A stretch of DNA of 64,000 nucleotides, from positions 13,502 through 77,501 of the forward strand of contig JAWLCO010000004.1 in NCBI GenBank assembly GCA_041687075.1. Reading direction: 5' to 3'. Below the pieces are notes generated by a model. It ran no database searches, was not told the origin of the DNA, and saw only the letters and a list, made by a program, of their open reading frames with translations. Below are positions 33,297-42,459 of this stretch, piece by piece (the stretch's first letter is position 1; each line of letters opens with the position of its first letter). The DNA is from ZC4RG25 sp041687075 (GTDB lineage Bacteria; Pseudomonadota; Alphaproteobacteria; Rhizobiales; Hyphomicrobiaceae). The translations under genes and the position numbers were made by a program.

Positions 33297-33707
33297 ATGA
33301 CAGTCACGATCTATCACAACCCCGCTTGCGGAACGTCCCGCAACACCCTCGCGATGATCCGGAAGTCGGGCGTGGAGCCGGACGTGGTCGAATACCTGAA
33401 GACGCCGCCGAGCCGGGAGCGTCTCGCCGAGCTGATCCGCGCCATGGGGATCACACCGCGCGAGCTGCTGCGGCGGAAGGGTGCCCCCTACGACGAGCTG
33501 CGGCTCGATGATCCCAAATGGACCGATGATGAACTCATCGACTTCATGATTGCCCATCCGGTTTTGATCAATCGGCCCATCGTGGTGACGCCGAAAGGCG
33601 TCAGGCTCTGCCGCCCGTCCGAGGTGGTGCTGGAGATCCTGCCGAACCCGGACATCGGGCAGTTCACCAAGGAGGACGGTGAGGTGGTCGGTGGCCGTAA
33701 GCGTTGA
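33297..33707 (+). CDS. arsC: Arsenate reductase (glutaredoxin type)
   Basis: The 136-residue thioredoxin-fold protein has the active-site motif HNPACGTSRNT with C11, and LINRPIVVTPKGVRLCRPSE carrying the conserved arginines. It should reduce arsenate with glutathione and glutaredoxin. A GAGGAAAGG Shine-Dalgarno precedes the ATG. No arsR, arsB or acr3 is near, so it may be a stand-alone housekeeping ArsC; YfgD-like paralogues of unknown substrate share the fold. Confidence 0.9.
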   Translation: MTVTIYHNPACGTSRNTLAMIRKSGVEPDVVEYLKTPPSRERLAELIRAMGITPRELLRRKGAPYDELRLDDPKWTDDELIDFMIAHPVLINRPIVVTPKGVRLCRPSEVVLEILPNPDIGQFTKEDGEVVGGRKR

Positions 33708-34181
33708 ACGGACGGGCCGGCTGTCCGGCTCTGCCACCCGTAAGCGTCATGCCCCGACTACCGCGGTTTGCGGCTTTGCCGCGTCCCATTCGATGTGCTT
33801 GCCGAAGTCGTAGCGGAGCTCGTGCAGAGTGGTAGCGAAACCCCAGGTTGCACCTCTGGCGTTGCTCCTGATTCCTACGGGCGCGGCTGAACGGAAGCAC
33901 CGAAGGAACTCAGTGACCGCCGTTCAGAAAGGGTGTGCAGCCGCTTTCCCGGCGGGGACGGGACTGGGTGGTCGGCGTGCGGGTCACGGTCGTGCTGACC
34001 CCGCCCCGGGCGATCGTCTCCGTGGCATTGACGGCGGCCGGCTTCAGTGCGCGGGTCACTTTCAAGAGCTCGACCTTCTGCCGTCGCTGGACAGCGACGG
34101 TGGCCGGCCTGATCATGGTCTCAACTATTACCTTGCGTCAGCCCACTGCCGCCGGGCAGGTGAATTGCGGAGCGTTGAGAC
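33708..34181. other. 474-bp region without a supported gene (arsC to ggt)
   Basis: Several short frames are open here but none has a convincing start, Shine-Dalgarno and family match. On the minus strand a frame ending at 33747 reads GATWGFATTLHELRYDFGKH and continues to a stop, without any start codon before the preceding in-frame stop. It looks protein-like and could be a gene remnant. The 3' part must hold the promoter of the gamma-glutamyltransferase gene. Confidence 0.4.
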
Positions 34182-36038
34182 ATGAACCGGGACGATCGGG
34201 AGCAGTCGGCAGCAGGATCGAACCAGCGGCCATCGCTTATCAATCCCAACCCGTTCACCACCAGACCCGAGATCGATGGTACCTTCGGAGTCGTCACCTC
34301 GACGCACTGGATCGCCACCGCGGTGGGCATGAGCATCCTCGAGAAGGGCGGGAACGCTTTCGATGCCGGCGTTGCGGCTGCATTCACGCTGCAAGTGGTG
34401 GAGCCGCACCTCAACGGCCCAGGCGGCGACGTGCCGGTGATGCTCTGTGATCAGCGCAAGGGCAGCCCGGAGGTGGTTTGCGGTCAGGGCCCCGCGCCCG
34501 CTGGGGCGACGATTGCGCATTACCGGGGGCACCTGGGTCTCGACATCGTGCCGGGCACGGGGCTGCTCGCCGCCTGCATTCCAGGCACGTTCCCCAGCTA
34601 CATGCTGATCCTGCGCGACTACGGCACCATGCGGCTGCGCGACGTAATGGAGCCCGCCATCGGCTACGCTCTGAACGGGCATCCGTTGGTCGAGCGTGCA
34701 TCGGCGACGATTGCCACGGTGGCGGAGTTGTTCACGGAGCACTGGCCAACGTCCGCAGCCGCCTACCTGCCGGGCGGCAACATCCCGGAGGCAGGGACGA
34801 TCTTCCGCAATAAGCGGCTTGCTGAGACGTACTTGCGAATTCTCACCGAAGCGGAAGCCGGCGGCGGTGGGCGTGAGGCGGAGCTCGACCGGGCGACGAG
34901 AGCCTGGAGCCAGGGCTTCGTCGCCGAGGCAATCGACCGCTTCTGCCGGACTGAGGAGGTGATGGACGTTACCGGACGGCCACATCGCGGCGTGCTCACC
35001 GGCGAAGACATGGCCCGATGGCAGCCGACCATCGAGGCGCCGATCCACTACGATTATGGCCGCTACCGGGTGTTCAAGCCCGGTCCGTGGACGCAGGGAC
35101 CCGTGTTGCTGCAGATGCTGGCCCTGCTCGACGGTTACGGCTTCGACCGCGTTGATCCGACGGACGCCGATTTCATCCACACGTGGATCGAATGCGCGAA
35201 GCTTGCCTATGCCGACCGCGAGGCGTTCTACGGAGATCCAAGTTTCGTCGACGTGCCGCTGGAGACGCTGCTGTCCAAGACATACAACGCGGAACGCCGA
35301 AACCTTGTCGATCCGCTCCGGGCGTCGCTCGACCAGCGGCCCGGCCGCATTGCCGGCTTCGGCGGCGAAGTCGTCATGAAGGGCACCGCCGATCGGAGGA
35401 CCGCGGTTTCCGCTGCGGGTGCCGGTGAGCCGACGGTCGGTCGCCTGGGCGAGGTGAACGGTGATACGGTCCACGTCGACGTGATCGACAGGCACGGCAA
35501 TATGTTCTCGGCCACGCCCTCGGGCGGCTGGCTGCAGTCCTCGCCGGTGATCCCCGACCTCGGCTTCCCGCTCGGCACGCGCGCGCAGATGTTCTGGCTG
35601 GAGGAGGGGCTGCCGGCCTCGCTCGCACCGGGAAAGCGTCCCCGCTCGACGCTATCCGTCGGCATGGCGTTGCGCGACGGTGAGCCGTATCTCATCTGGG
35701 GCACTCCGGGCGGTGACCAGCAGGACCAGTGGAGCTGCCAATTCTTTCTGCGCCACGTGCATGCGGGCCTCAATCTCCAGGAGTCGATCGATGCCCCGGC
35801 CTGGCACATCGAGCATTTCCCCGCTTCCTTCTGGCCCAGGGCGGCGCGCCCGGGCGTGGTGGTGGTCGAGGACCGCCTGCCTCAGCGCACCATCGCCGAG
35901 CTGCGCCGCCGTGGTCACACCGTCGAGGTCGGCGGGAGCTGGACGGAAGGAAGGCTGACAGCTGCCAGCCAGGAGGGCGTTCGCCGCAAAGCCGCCGCGA
36001 ATCCGCGCGGTATGCAGGGTTATGCTGCGGGGAGGTGA
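34182..36038 (+). CDS. Gamma-glutamyltransferase family protein
   Basis: The 618-residue Ntn-hydrolase is expected to self-cleave at the nucleophile T429 (GDTVHVDV, where typical GGTs have TTH). Other landmarks are VTSTHWIATAVGMSILEKGGNAFDA (in two blocks), EPHLNGPGGD, FSATPSGGW and LRPRSTLS-like PRSTLSVGM. No signal peptide is visible, so it is probably cytoplasmic, unlike E. coli Ggt. It is followed by DUF1028 and an MFS transporter, suggesting a catabolic unit for a gamma-glutamyl or amide compound rather than glutathione turnover. Confidence 0.88.
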   Translation: MNRDDREQSAAGSNQRPSLINPNPFTTRPEIDGTFGVVTSTHWIATAVGMSILEKGGNAFDAGVAAAFTLQVVEPHLNGPGGDVPVMLCDQRKGSPEVVCGQGPAPAGATIAHYRGHLGLDIVPGTGLLAACIPGTFPSYMLILRDYGTMRLRDVMEPAIGYALNGHPLVERASATIATVAELFTEHWPTSAAAYLPGGNIPEAGTIFRNKRLAETYLRILTEAEAGGGGREAELDRATRAWSQGFVAEAIDRFCRTEEVMDVTGRPHRGVLTGEDMARWQPTIEAPIHYDYGRYRVFKPGPWTQGPVLLQMLALLDGYGFDRVDPTDADFIHTWIECAKLAYADREAFYGDPSFVDVPLETLLSKTYNAERRNLVDPLRASLDQRPGRIAGFGGEVVMKGTADRRTAVSAAGAGEPTVGRLGEVNGDTVHVDVIDRHGNMFSATPSGGWLQSSPVIPDLGFPLGTRAQMFWLEEGLPASLAPGKRPRSTLSVGMALRDGEPYLIWGTPGGDQQDQWSCQFFLRHVHAGLNLQESIDAPAWHIEHFPASFWPRAARPGVVVVEDRLPQRTIAELRRRGHTVEVGGSWTEGRLTAASQEGVRRKAAANPRGMQGYAAGR

Positions 36039-36088
36039 AATAGGTCCTCGCTCGTAGAGGACAATCCGGAAACCGCGAGGCACGTGTC

Positions 36089-36802
36089 ATGACCTGGTCG
36101 ATCATCGCGCGGGATGAGGCAACAGGGCGGGTCGGGATCATCGCGGCAAGCCGGTTCTTCGCCATCGGCGCCGTGGTGCCTCACATCAAGACAGGCGTCG
36201 GCGCGATTGCCACGCAGGCATTCATCAATCCCTTCTATGGTCCGCAGGGCCTCGCCCTGCTGCAGGCAGGCGCTACCGCCGAGAATGCGGTCAAGTTTCT
36301 GACGGGCGGAGATAATGGCCGCGATCACCGGCAGGTGCACGTCATGGATCGGGATGGCAGTTTCTCCGCTTTCACCGGGGCGGCCTGCATCGACTGGTGC
36401 GGTCATCGCATCTGCCCGCATTTTTCCGTGGCCGGCAACATGCTGGCGGGTCCGGAAGTCGTCGAGCGCACCATCGAGACCTACGAGGCCAACCAGGACA
36501 TGCCCTTCGCCCGCCGGCTGATCGCAGCCATGAAGGCCGGAGAAGAAGCGGGCGGCGACAGCCGTGGCAGGCAATCGGCCGCCCTGCTGATCCATGATCA
36601 ACAGGACTACCCGCTGCTCGACATCCGGGTCGATGACCACCCCGATCCGCTGCGCGAACTGGAGCGTCTCGAGGCGGTCGCGCGCGAGCACTGGGTGCAT
36701 TTCCGCCGCTTCATGCCGAGCAAGGAGAATCCGGCCGGACTTGCGGATCGTTTGGATCTCCAGGACCGGATCGCGGCATCGATTGCCGAAGGCTACGAAT
36801 GA
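36089..36802 (+). CDS. DUF1028 family Ntn-hydrolase-like protein
   Basis: The 237-residue protein begins MTWSIIARDEATGRVGI, with AASRFFAIGAVVPH, GVGAIATQAFINP and VAGNMLAGPEVVE. All are typical of DUF1028, a predicted Ntn-hydrolase whose N-terminal Thr/Ser region may be the nucleophile. Members often sit beside gamma-glutamyltransferases and transporters. A putative C-terminal peptidoglycan-binding-like extension of some homologues is absent. It lies 50 bp after the GGT gene and its stop overlaps a possible upstream start of the MFS gene. Confidence 0.85.
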   Translation: MTWSIIARDEATGRVGIIAASRFFAIGAVVPHIKTGVGAIATQAFINPFYGPQGLALLQAGATAENAVKFLTGGDNGRDHRQVHVMDRDGSFSAFTGAACIDWCGHRICPHFSVAGNMLAGPEVVERTIETYEANQDMPFARRLIAAMKAGEEAGGDSRGRQSAALLIHDQQDYPLLDIRVDDHPDPLRELERLEAVAREHWVHFRRFMPSKENPAGLADRLDLQDRIAASIAEGYE

Positions 36803-36846
36803 TGCCAGATCTGTGCCGGGGAAAACGGCCTGAAGGAGCAAGAGCA

Positions 36847-38076
36847 ATGACACACGCCGCGAATCGTGACCGCGTGCATTTCCTGTTCCTCAACGTGGGC
36901 CATTTTCTCGACCACCTGCTCACGCTGGTCTTCGCGACCGTTGCGGCGCTTGCGCTCACGCGCGAGTGGGGCCTGAGCTATTCGGCGCTCATTCCTTACG
37001 CGACGCCGGGTTTCGTGGCGTTCGGCGTGTTCGCGTTGCCGGCAGGCTGGCTTGCCGACAAGTGGAGCCGGGAAGGGATGATGGCGGTGTTCTTCGTCGG
37101 CATCGGGCTGGCGGCGATCGCCACCGGCTTCGCCCGCACGCCGATCGAGGTGGGCATCGGCCTGTTCATCATCGGCATCTTCGCAGCGATCTACCACCCG
37201 GTGGGGCTTGCCCTGCTGGTCGAACGCGCATCGAAGACCGGAACCGGCATGGCCATCGGCATCAACGGTGTCTGGGGCAACCTCGGCGTGGCCAGCGCGG
37301 CGTTGATCACAGGATACTTCATCGACAACGGCGGCTGGCGGCTCGCCTTCATCGCTCCTGGGATAGCCTCGGTGCTGATCGGGCTCAGCTATGTCTCGCT
37401 CTTTCACGCCGAGATGCGCCCTGGAGCTGCCAACGGGCGGAGCAAGTCGAATGGCTCTGCCGCGCCCCTCCCGCAGGATCTCCGGTCGCTGCTCATCCGG
37501 CTTTCCGCCATCATCTTCTTCACGACGGCCGTTTCCGGCATCGTGTTCCAGTCGACGACCTTCGCCTTGCCCAAGGTGTTCGACGAGCGGCTGACGGGGA
37601 TCGCGGGCTCGGCGACGCTGATCGGCTGGCTCGCATTCCTCGTGTTTGCCATCGCCTCCGTTGCGCAAATCATCGTTGGCCGATTGCTCGATCGGTATGG
37701 GCCGCGTACGGTATTCATCGGCGCGGCTTTGATCCAGCTTGTCTTCTTCTCGCTGATGCCGGGTCTGGTCGACTGGGCTGCGCTGATCGTTGCAATCGCC
37801 TTCATGCTGGGTGCGTTCGGGCAGATTCCGATCAACGACTACATGATCGGCAAGCTCGCACGCTCCGACATGCGCGCGTCCATCTACGGCGTCCGGTATA
37901 TCGTGAGCTTCGCCGTGCTGGCGGCCGCGCTGCCGCTGATCGCCTGGATCCATCAGGGCTGGGGCTTCGATCGCCTGTTTCAGGTGCTCGCCGTGGCGGC
38001 CGGTGCCATCCTGGTGGCCGTCTGGCTGCTTCCGCGGCGACTGCCCGACCCCGAGCCGGTCCCTGCGACCGCTTAG
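36847..38076 (+). CDS. MFS transporter
   Basis: The 409-residue protein has 12 hydrophobic segments in two halves and the MFS loop motif at GWLADKWSREGMM (2-3 loop), with VGRLLDRYGPRTV as the equivalent in the second half. AAGGAG nine bases before the ATG of MTHAANRDRV supports this start; the ATG overlapping the DUF1028 stop would add 16 hydrophilic residues. As the last gene after GGT and DUF1028 it may import the substrate or export a product; this is inference from context. It ends overlapping the convergent hydrolase gene. Confidence 0.9.
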   Translation: MTHAANRDRVHFLFLNVGHFLDHLLTLVFATVAALALTREWGLSYSALIPYATPGFVAFGVFALPAGWLADKWSREGMMAVFFVGIGLAAIATGFARTPIEVGIGLFIIGIFAAIYHPVGLALLVERASKTGTGMAIGINGVWGNLGVASAALITGYFIDNGGWRLAFIAPGIASVLIGLSYVSLFHAEMRPGAANGRSKSNGSAAPLPQDLRSLLIRLSAIIFFTTAVSGIVFQSTTFALPKVFDERLTGIAGSATLIGWLAFLVFAIASVAQIIVGRLLDRYGPRTVFIGAALIQLVFFSLMPGLVDWAALIVAIAFMLGAFGQIPINDYMIGKLARSDMRASIYGVRYIVSFAVLAAALPLIAWIHQGWGFDRLFQVLAVAAGAILVAVWLLPRRLPDPEPVPATA

Positions 38077-38729
38077 TGCTGTTGCGCGGCGATTGTCATT
38101 GCGAATGCGGCCACCGCGTCCGCAGCCGCCTCGAGATTGCCGCGCCGGGTGAAGCCCATGCCGCCGCGGGGCCCGAGGTCGTGGTCGCCGTCGCCGGCCC
38201 AGTGAAAGCGGATGCGTGGTGAGAGTGAGAGTTGTTCGACCTCCCCGCGGTTGCCGAATGGATCGCGCTCGCCCTGCACCATGAGCGCCGGTGTCTTAAG
38301 GTCGAGGAGGTGCGCTGTTCGCAGTTGCTCCGGCTTTCCCGGTGGATGGAACGGGTAGCCCAGGCAGACGAGGCCGGCGACACGTCCCTCAGACAGCAAC
38401 TCATCCGCAACCAGGCTGGCCACCCGTCCACCCATGGATTTGCCGCCGATCAGCAGAACCTGCCGAGGGCCGAGATGGGGCCGGATCTGCTCGACCGCGG
38501 CGCGGTACTCTGGAACGAGAAGCTCCGCTTTCGGCGGTGGCCGTCGCTTTCCACCCGTACGCCGGGCGGCCATGTAGGCGAACTCGAACCGGCTGACCGC
38601 GATGTTGCGATCGGCCAGCAGCTTCGCCATGGTCTCCAGAAAAGAGCTCGTCATCGCTCCGCCCGCCCCGTGCGCCAGCATGAGCCGCACAGGCGAGCCC
38701 GCGGGACCGGTATCGAGAAACTCAGTCAT
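38073..38729 (-). CDS. Alpha/beta hydrolase (KANL3/Tex30-like)
   Basis: The 218-residue protein has LMLAHGAGGAMTSSF (oxyanion region), the nucleophile elbow GGKSMGGRV with the catalytic serine, GERDPFGN with the probable acid and GDGDHDLGP with the histidine. The compact form without lid matches the Tex30/KANL3-like alpha/beta hydrolases. The start chosen is MTEFLDTG; an upstream ATG adds 18 residues. Natural substrate is unknown. Stops of this gene and the convergent MFS gene overlap by 4 bp. Confidence 0.85.
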   Translation of the reverse strand: MTEFLDTGPAGSPVRLMLAHGAGGAMTSSFLETMAKLLADRNIAVSRFEFAYMAARRTGGKRRPPPKAELLVPEYRAAVEQIRPHLGPRQVLLIGGKSMGGRVASLVADELLSEGRVAGLVCLGYPFHPPGKPEQLRTAHLLDLKTPALMVQGERDPFGNRGEVEQLSLSPRIRFHWAGDGDHDLGPRGGMGFTRRGNLEAAADAVAAFAMTIAAQQH

Positions 38730-38851
38730 CGCATGTGCTAGCCGAAGGGAAAGCTCGCCTGTTGCTTGCACGAAAACGGACACGTGCTGGCCTCATTTCG
38801 GCCCTCAATCGGTTTAGAACAAGACACTCTTGCACCAATTCGGGATAATTC

Positions 38852-39811
38852 ATGCGCACCGTAGCCGCACTATTGTCCATCATCTTGGCCGCAGCACCGT
38901 TTGGCTCAGCGGGCGCACAGAAGGTCTCTACGCCGGCCAAGGAGCTGTTCGGCAAGGCCAAGGCGCCGGCTGCGCTCGAGCCCGAGGCGATCGGCTTTTA
39001 TGCGCGCGGATGTCTGGCCGGCGGCAAGGAGCTTGCCATCGACGGCCCAGCCTGGCAGGCGATGCGGCTGTCCCGCAACCGCAACTGGGGTCATCCCCGG
39101 TTGGTGGCACTGGTCGAACGGCTGGCGACGGAGGCTCGGAAGCACGACGGCTGGCCAGGGCTGCTCGTCGGCGATATTTCGCAGCCACGTGGCGGGCCGA
39201 TGCTGACGGGCCACGCCAGTCACCAGATCGGGCTCGACGCCGACATTTGGTTCACGCCCATGCCCGACCGGCGCCTGACCGAGAAGGAGCGCGAGGAGAT
39301 CTCCGCCATCTCCATGCTCGGACCCGACAGGCTGTCCGTGGACCCGGAGATCTGGACGGACAGTCATGTGCGCCTCGTCAAACGCGCTGCCTCCTATCGC
39401 GAGGTGGACCGCATTTTCGTGCACCCGGCGATCAAGAAGGCCCTGTGCGAGGGGGCGGACAAGGTCGGATCGGACCGGGGCTGGCTGCGCAAGGTGCGGC
39501 CCTACTGGGGGCATCACTACCACTTCCACATCCGCATGGGTTGTCCCTCTGGCAGCGCGACCTGCAAGGATCAGTCGGCTCCGCCATCAGGCGACGGCTG
39601 CGGAAAGGAACTGAACGACTGGCTCGCCCTGATTGCCGCGCCGCCGAAACCCACCAAACCGTCGAAGCCGAAGCCCCCCTTGACGCTCGCCCAGCTTCCG
39701 GGGGAGTGCCGCGCCGTTCTGAACGCCGATGCGCCGGGTGCGGATACGGCAGCGGCACCATTGAATGTCCCCGTTCCGGTCCGGGCTATCAGGACGCAAA
39801 CGGCTCAATAG
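38852..39811 (+). CDS. mepA: Penicillin-insensitive murein endopeptidase MepA
   Basis: MepA cleaves D-Ala-meso-DAP cross-links of peptidoglycan in the periplasm. The 319-residue protein has a signal peptide ending near SAGAQ (1-23). The zinc site is built from GHASHQIGLDADIWF (H124, D131) and the HHYHFH cluster (221-226). The paired cysteines around CPSGSATC and the disulfide pattern are typical. The last 60 residues are a Pro/Lys-rich tail. Palindromic elements follow the stop. Confidence 0.94.
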   Translation: MRTVAALLSIILAAAPFGSAGAQKVSTPAKELFGKAKAPAALEPEAIGFYARGCLAGGKELAIDGPAWQAMRLSRNRNWGHPRLVALVERLATEARKHDGWPGLLVGDISQPRGGPMLTGHASHQIGLDADIWFTPMPDRRLTEKEREEISAISMLGPDRLSVDPEIWTDSHVRLVKRAASYREVDRIFVHPAIKKALCEGADKVGSDRGWLRKVRPYWGHHYHFHIRMGCPSGSATCKDQSAPPSGDGCGKELNDWLALIAAPPKPTKPSKPKPPLTLAQLPGECRAVLNADAPGADTAAAPLNVPVPVRAIRTQTAQ

Positions 39812-39823
39812 CAGGACGTGCCC

Positions 39824-40089
39824 GCGGCAAGACCCCGGATCAGCGCCGCACCATTGCTTGCTGCGGCGCATCCGGGGTGACAGGTAAGGGTTGCGGCCTG
39901 CGGGTGGTTGAATCGGTCAAGTTGAGCCTCGCGCTCGGTTGAGCGGCTGCTGCCGTTGAGCCCTGCTTCGCAAGGCGCGGCGTTCTGAGGTCAAGACTTT
40001 CGTCGGGTAGCCGCCAATCCCACACCACCCGTCATCCCGCACGCAGCGCAGCACGAAGTGGTGCACTGCTGATGCGGGATCTTTTGCTC
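39824..40089. repeat. Two palindromic intergenic elements in opposite orientation (mepA-msrA)
   Basis: One copy runs in reverse at 39824-39883 (minus reading CCTGTCACCCCGGATGCGCC to CCGGGGTCTTGCCG) and one forward at 40030-40089 (CGTCATCCCGCACGCAGC to GCGGGATCTTTTGC). They share the core of the copies at 16.6 and 24.1 kb. The pair is arranged back-to-back here, about 146 bp apart, where the other two sites are face-to-face. They fill most of the 298-bp gap. Confidence 0.75.
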
Positions 40090-40109
40090 AGGACGAGCCG
40101 GCGCGACCG

Positions 40110-40772
40110 TCAGCTCTCCACCTTCACACCCGTTCCGGTCGGGCACGACAGGCCCGTGCCGACGAGGCCGCAATAGCCGTGCGGGACCTTGGCCAGATAT
40201 TGCTGGTGGTAATCCTCCGCGAAATAGAACTCCGGCGCGTCGGCGATTTCGGTGGTAATGGGGCCGTAGCCGTTCGCGGAGAGCACCTGCTGATAAGCTT
40301 GTTTCGACGCTTCGGCCGCTGCGCGTTGCCCAGGCGTGGTGGCGTAAATGGCCGAGCGATACTGGGTTCCCACGTCATTGCCCTGGCGCATGCCCTGGGT
40401 CGGATCGTGGCTCTCCCAGAACGCCTTCAGCAGAGTCTCATAGCTGATGACCTTCGGGTCATGGACGACAAGAACGACTTCGGCGTGACCCGTTGCGCCC
40501 GAGCACACTTCCTCATACGTCGGATTGGGCGTGTAGCCGCCGGCATAGCCCGAGGCGGTGATCCAGGTCCCGTTACCCATTTCCCAGAACTTCCGCTCGG
40601 CACCCCAGAAGCAGCCCATGCCGAAGATCGCCCGCTCGTAGCCTTCGGGATAAGGGCCCTTCAGTGGCCGGCCGTTGACGAAATGGGCCTCGGCCGTGGG
40701 GATCGGCGCCGGGCGCCCCTTCAGGGCGGACTCCGGAGCCGGCATCTGCAACGTCCTGCGGGAAAACAGCAT
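40110..40772 (-). CDS. msrA: Peptide-methionine (S)-S-oxide reductase
   Basis: MsrA repairs oxidised methionine. The 220-residue protein has the catalytic GMGCFWGAERKFW (C54), GYAGGYTPNPTYEEVCSGATGHAE, FWESHDPTQGMRQGNDVGTQYRS (in two blocks) and a C-terminal resolving cysteine in GLSCPTGTGV. The 40-residue N-terminal extension before the catalytic motif is normal for this class. There is no MsrB fusion. The stop lies in repeat-flanking sequence. Confidence 0.96.
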   Translation of the reverse strand: MLFSRRTLQMPAPESALKGRPAPIPTAEAHFVNGRPLKGPYPEGYERAIFGMGCFWGAERKFWEMGNGTWITASGYAGGYTPNPTYEEVCSGATGHAEVVLVVHDPKVISYETLLKAFWESHDPTQGMRQGNDVGTQYRSAIYATTPGQRAAAEASKQAYQQVLSANGYGPITTEIADAPEFYFAEDYHQQYLAKVPHGYCGLVGTGLSCPTGTGVKVES

Positions 40773-40917
40773 GTGGGGTCACCTGAGCGTGTGCTTCGGG
40801 AGATACGAGCGGCGTCGACCCTGATATAATGACCAAAGCCCGGGTGGGAACTCCGCACGCCATCACTTCGTCGCGAAGGTCCCGCTCGCAAGCGGATCGT
40901 CTGCACGGGAGGGGAGC

Positions 40918-42018
40918 ATGGCCGAGGAGAAGAATGCAGGTGGAGAAGCGCCAGCTTCTTCGCAGTCCTCACCTGCCGAAAATGGCGGCCAGCTGAAGGA
41001 CCAGACGCAAGGAAGCGGGCCTGCAGAGGCTCCGGCGGGCAGCCCCGACGCTCCGGCAACGGCCTCCGGTGAGCCACAACCCGAAACTCATGCCGCGCCT
41101 GCCGATAGCCCGGCATCTGACGCGACGAAAGCGGCAGCGGCCGTCGCCTCTGTCTCCGCGGAGCCGGAGAAATCGGCTCAGCCTGGAAAGACAGAAGCTC
41201 CGCCGGCCGCAACACCCAGATCGGGGCGGCGCGTCTATCAGGCGAGCACCGTGCGCAAGACGCTGCTGTCCTTCGTCTTTCTGATCCTCCTGCCGTTCTT
41301 CGTGAGCCTGCCCGCCATGATGACCCAGCGGGTGCTGCATCAGCTTTGGCCGGACATGTTGGGCTTCAGCATTTTTGCGGCGGCCTTCGCGTTCATCATG
41401 CTCCTGGTGCTGTTCGAGCTGATCCGCTCGGTCCGCGGCCGCGTTGCCATCGGCGAGAGCGCCGTCCGGCTCACCCTGCCGTCGTCCCGTGGTATCGCCA
41501 TGCCGAAATTCTTCTACAGGACGCGGGAGATTCCGTACTCCGAGATCCAGGCCGTCGAGACCCGGCGCGAAGTCTACGGCGGCATTATTGCGCCGGTCAT
41601 GCTGCGGGGCGCGCGCATCGTCACCAAAGCGGGCGACAAGATTCCGCTCGGCTATGTCAGCGAGGCGAATGTCGACCCCGTTTTCCCGGTTCCGGAGATC
41701 GCCTCGGAGATCGCGCGGCGCGCCGGCCTGGAAGTGATCGACCAAGGGACGGTGCGGCGGCAGGTCCACAAGAAGCTGCGCGGCATCAGGGCCGCCGATG
41801 ACGCGGCGAGCCCGATCACGGATGCCGATATTGCCGTGCTCAACCGCCGCCATAACAACGTGATGATGGCCCTCTGCGGAGCCCTGTTCCTGCTCGTTGC
41901 CGGAGGCCTGATGCTCGACATCTCGAAGTCGAACCTGGACCTCGGAGAGCGGGCGCACCAGCTCGTTCAGAACCTGATGAAGCCGTCCTCGGAGGTCCAG
42001 CGAGCGGGGCAGCAGTAG
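40918..42018 (+). CDS. Uncharacterised membrane protein with PH-like domain
   Basis: The first 100 residues are Ala/Pro/Glu/Ser-rich and disordered. Two hydrophobic helices follow (about 115-165, with SFVFLILLPFFVSLPAMM and LGFSIFAAAFAFIMLLVLFEL). Next comes a beta-rich domain of about 80 residues (GRVAIGESAVRLTLP, then YSEIQAVETRREVYG and IPLGYVSEANV) resembling a bacterial PH domain. A helical stretch and a third hydrophobic helix (about 315-335) end the protein. I know no named family with certainty; the PH resemblance is inference. Confidence 0.65.
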   Translation: MAEEKNAGGEAPASSQSSPAENGGQLKDQTQGSGPAEAPAGSPDAPATASGEPQPETHAAPADSPASDATKAAAAVASVSAEPEKSAQPGKTEAPPAATPRSGRRVYQASTVRKTLLSFVFLILLPFFVSLPAMMTQRVLHQLWPDMLGFSIFAAAFAFIMLLVLFELIRSVRGRVAIGESAVRLTLPSSRGIAMPKFFYRTREIPYSEIQAVETRREVYGGIIAPVMLRGARIVTKAGDKIPLGYVSEANVDPVFPVPEIASEIARRAGLEVIDQGTVRRQVHKKLRGIRAADDAASPITDADIAVLNRRHNNVMMALCGALFLLVAGGLMLDISKSNLDLGERAHQLVQNLMKPSSEVQRAGQQ

Positions 42019-42036
42019 GCGTCCGGATGCCGGCGG

Positions 42037-42459
42037 TCAGTTCGTGAAGACGTTGATCCGCTGATAACGGCGCCGACCCAGCCAGCCGAGCACCAGGCCG
42101 ATGCTGCCGAGGCTGATCCACGCCGGCAGCTGAAGGATGGACGTCAGCAGCGGATCCCACAGCATGGGGTGCATGCTGCTGACCGACTGCTCCATTGCCT
42201 GCAGAACCTTCGGTGCTGCGTCGTTCAGCTGCTTCAGAACGGGTGTGAACGGTGCGCCCGGAACACCAAGCTGCGCATAAGTCGCTTCCGCGATGAGCGC
42301 CAGGGCGGCGGCCAGAAGGAACAGACCACTCAGAATGCGTAGAAGCACCATCACCCAGTTTCCGCCTTTTGCGAATCTCTCCTCGATAGGGCCTGAAGCC
42401 GGCCGGAGCAAGCCGGCTATGGAGCTCGCGGTGAACGGCTGGTCATTCCCGGTGGTCAA
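42037..42459 (-). CDS. Small uncharacterised membrane protein
   Basis: The 140-residue protein has a polar N-terminus, a hydrophobic helix (about 36-60, VMVLLRILSGLFLLAAALALIAE) and a second near the C-terminus (about 112-130, LPAWISLGSIGLVLGWLGRRR). The segment between contains amphipathic helices. It overlaps the yjbQ stop by 4 bp and so is coupled to it. The convergent neighbour is also a membrane protein. No family was recognised. Confidence 0.65.
   Translation of the reverse strand: MTTGNDQPFTASSIAGLLRPASGPIEERFAKGGNWVMVLLRILSGLFLLAAALALIAEATYAQLGVPGAPFTPVLKQLNDAAPKVLQAMEQSVSSMHPMLWDPLLTSILQLPAWISLGSIGLVLGWLGRRRYQRINVFTN

Noticed and set aside
33747..33935. Minus-strand open frame reading GATWGFATTLHELRYDFGKH
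   Set aside because: It looks protein-like at its end but has no start codon before the preceding in-frame stop and no family could be named. It is kept only as a possible remnant in the gap entry.
33910..34116. 68-residue minus-strand frame in the arsC-ggt gap
   Set aside because: Short, no Shine-Dalgarno, no recognised domain; no more convincing than the opposite-strand frames in the same gap.
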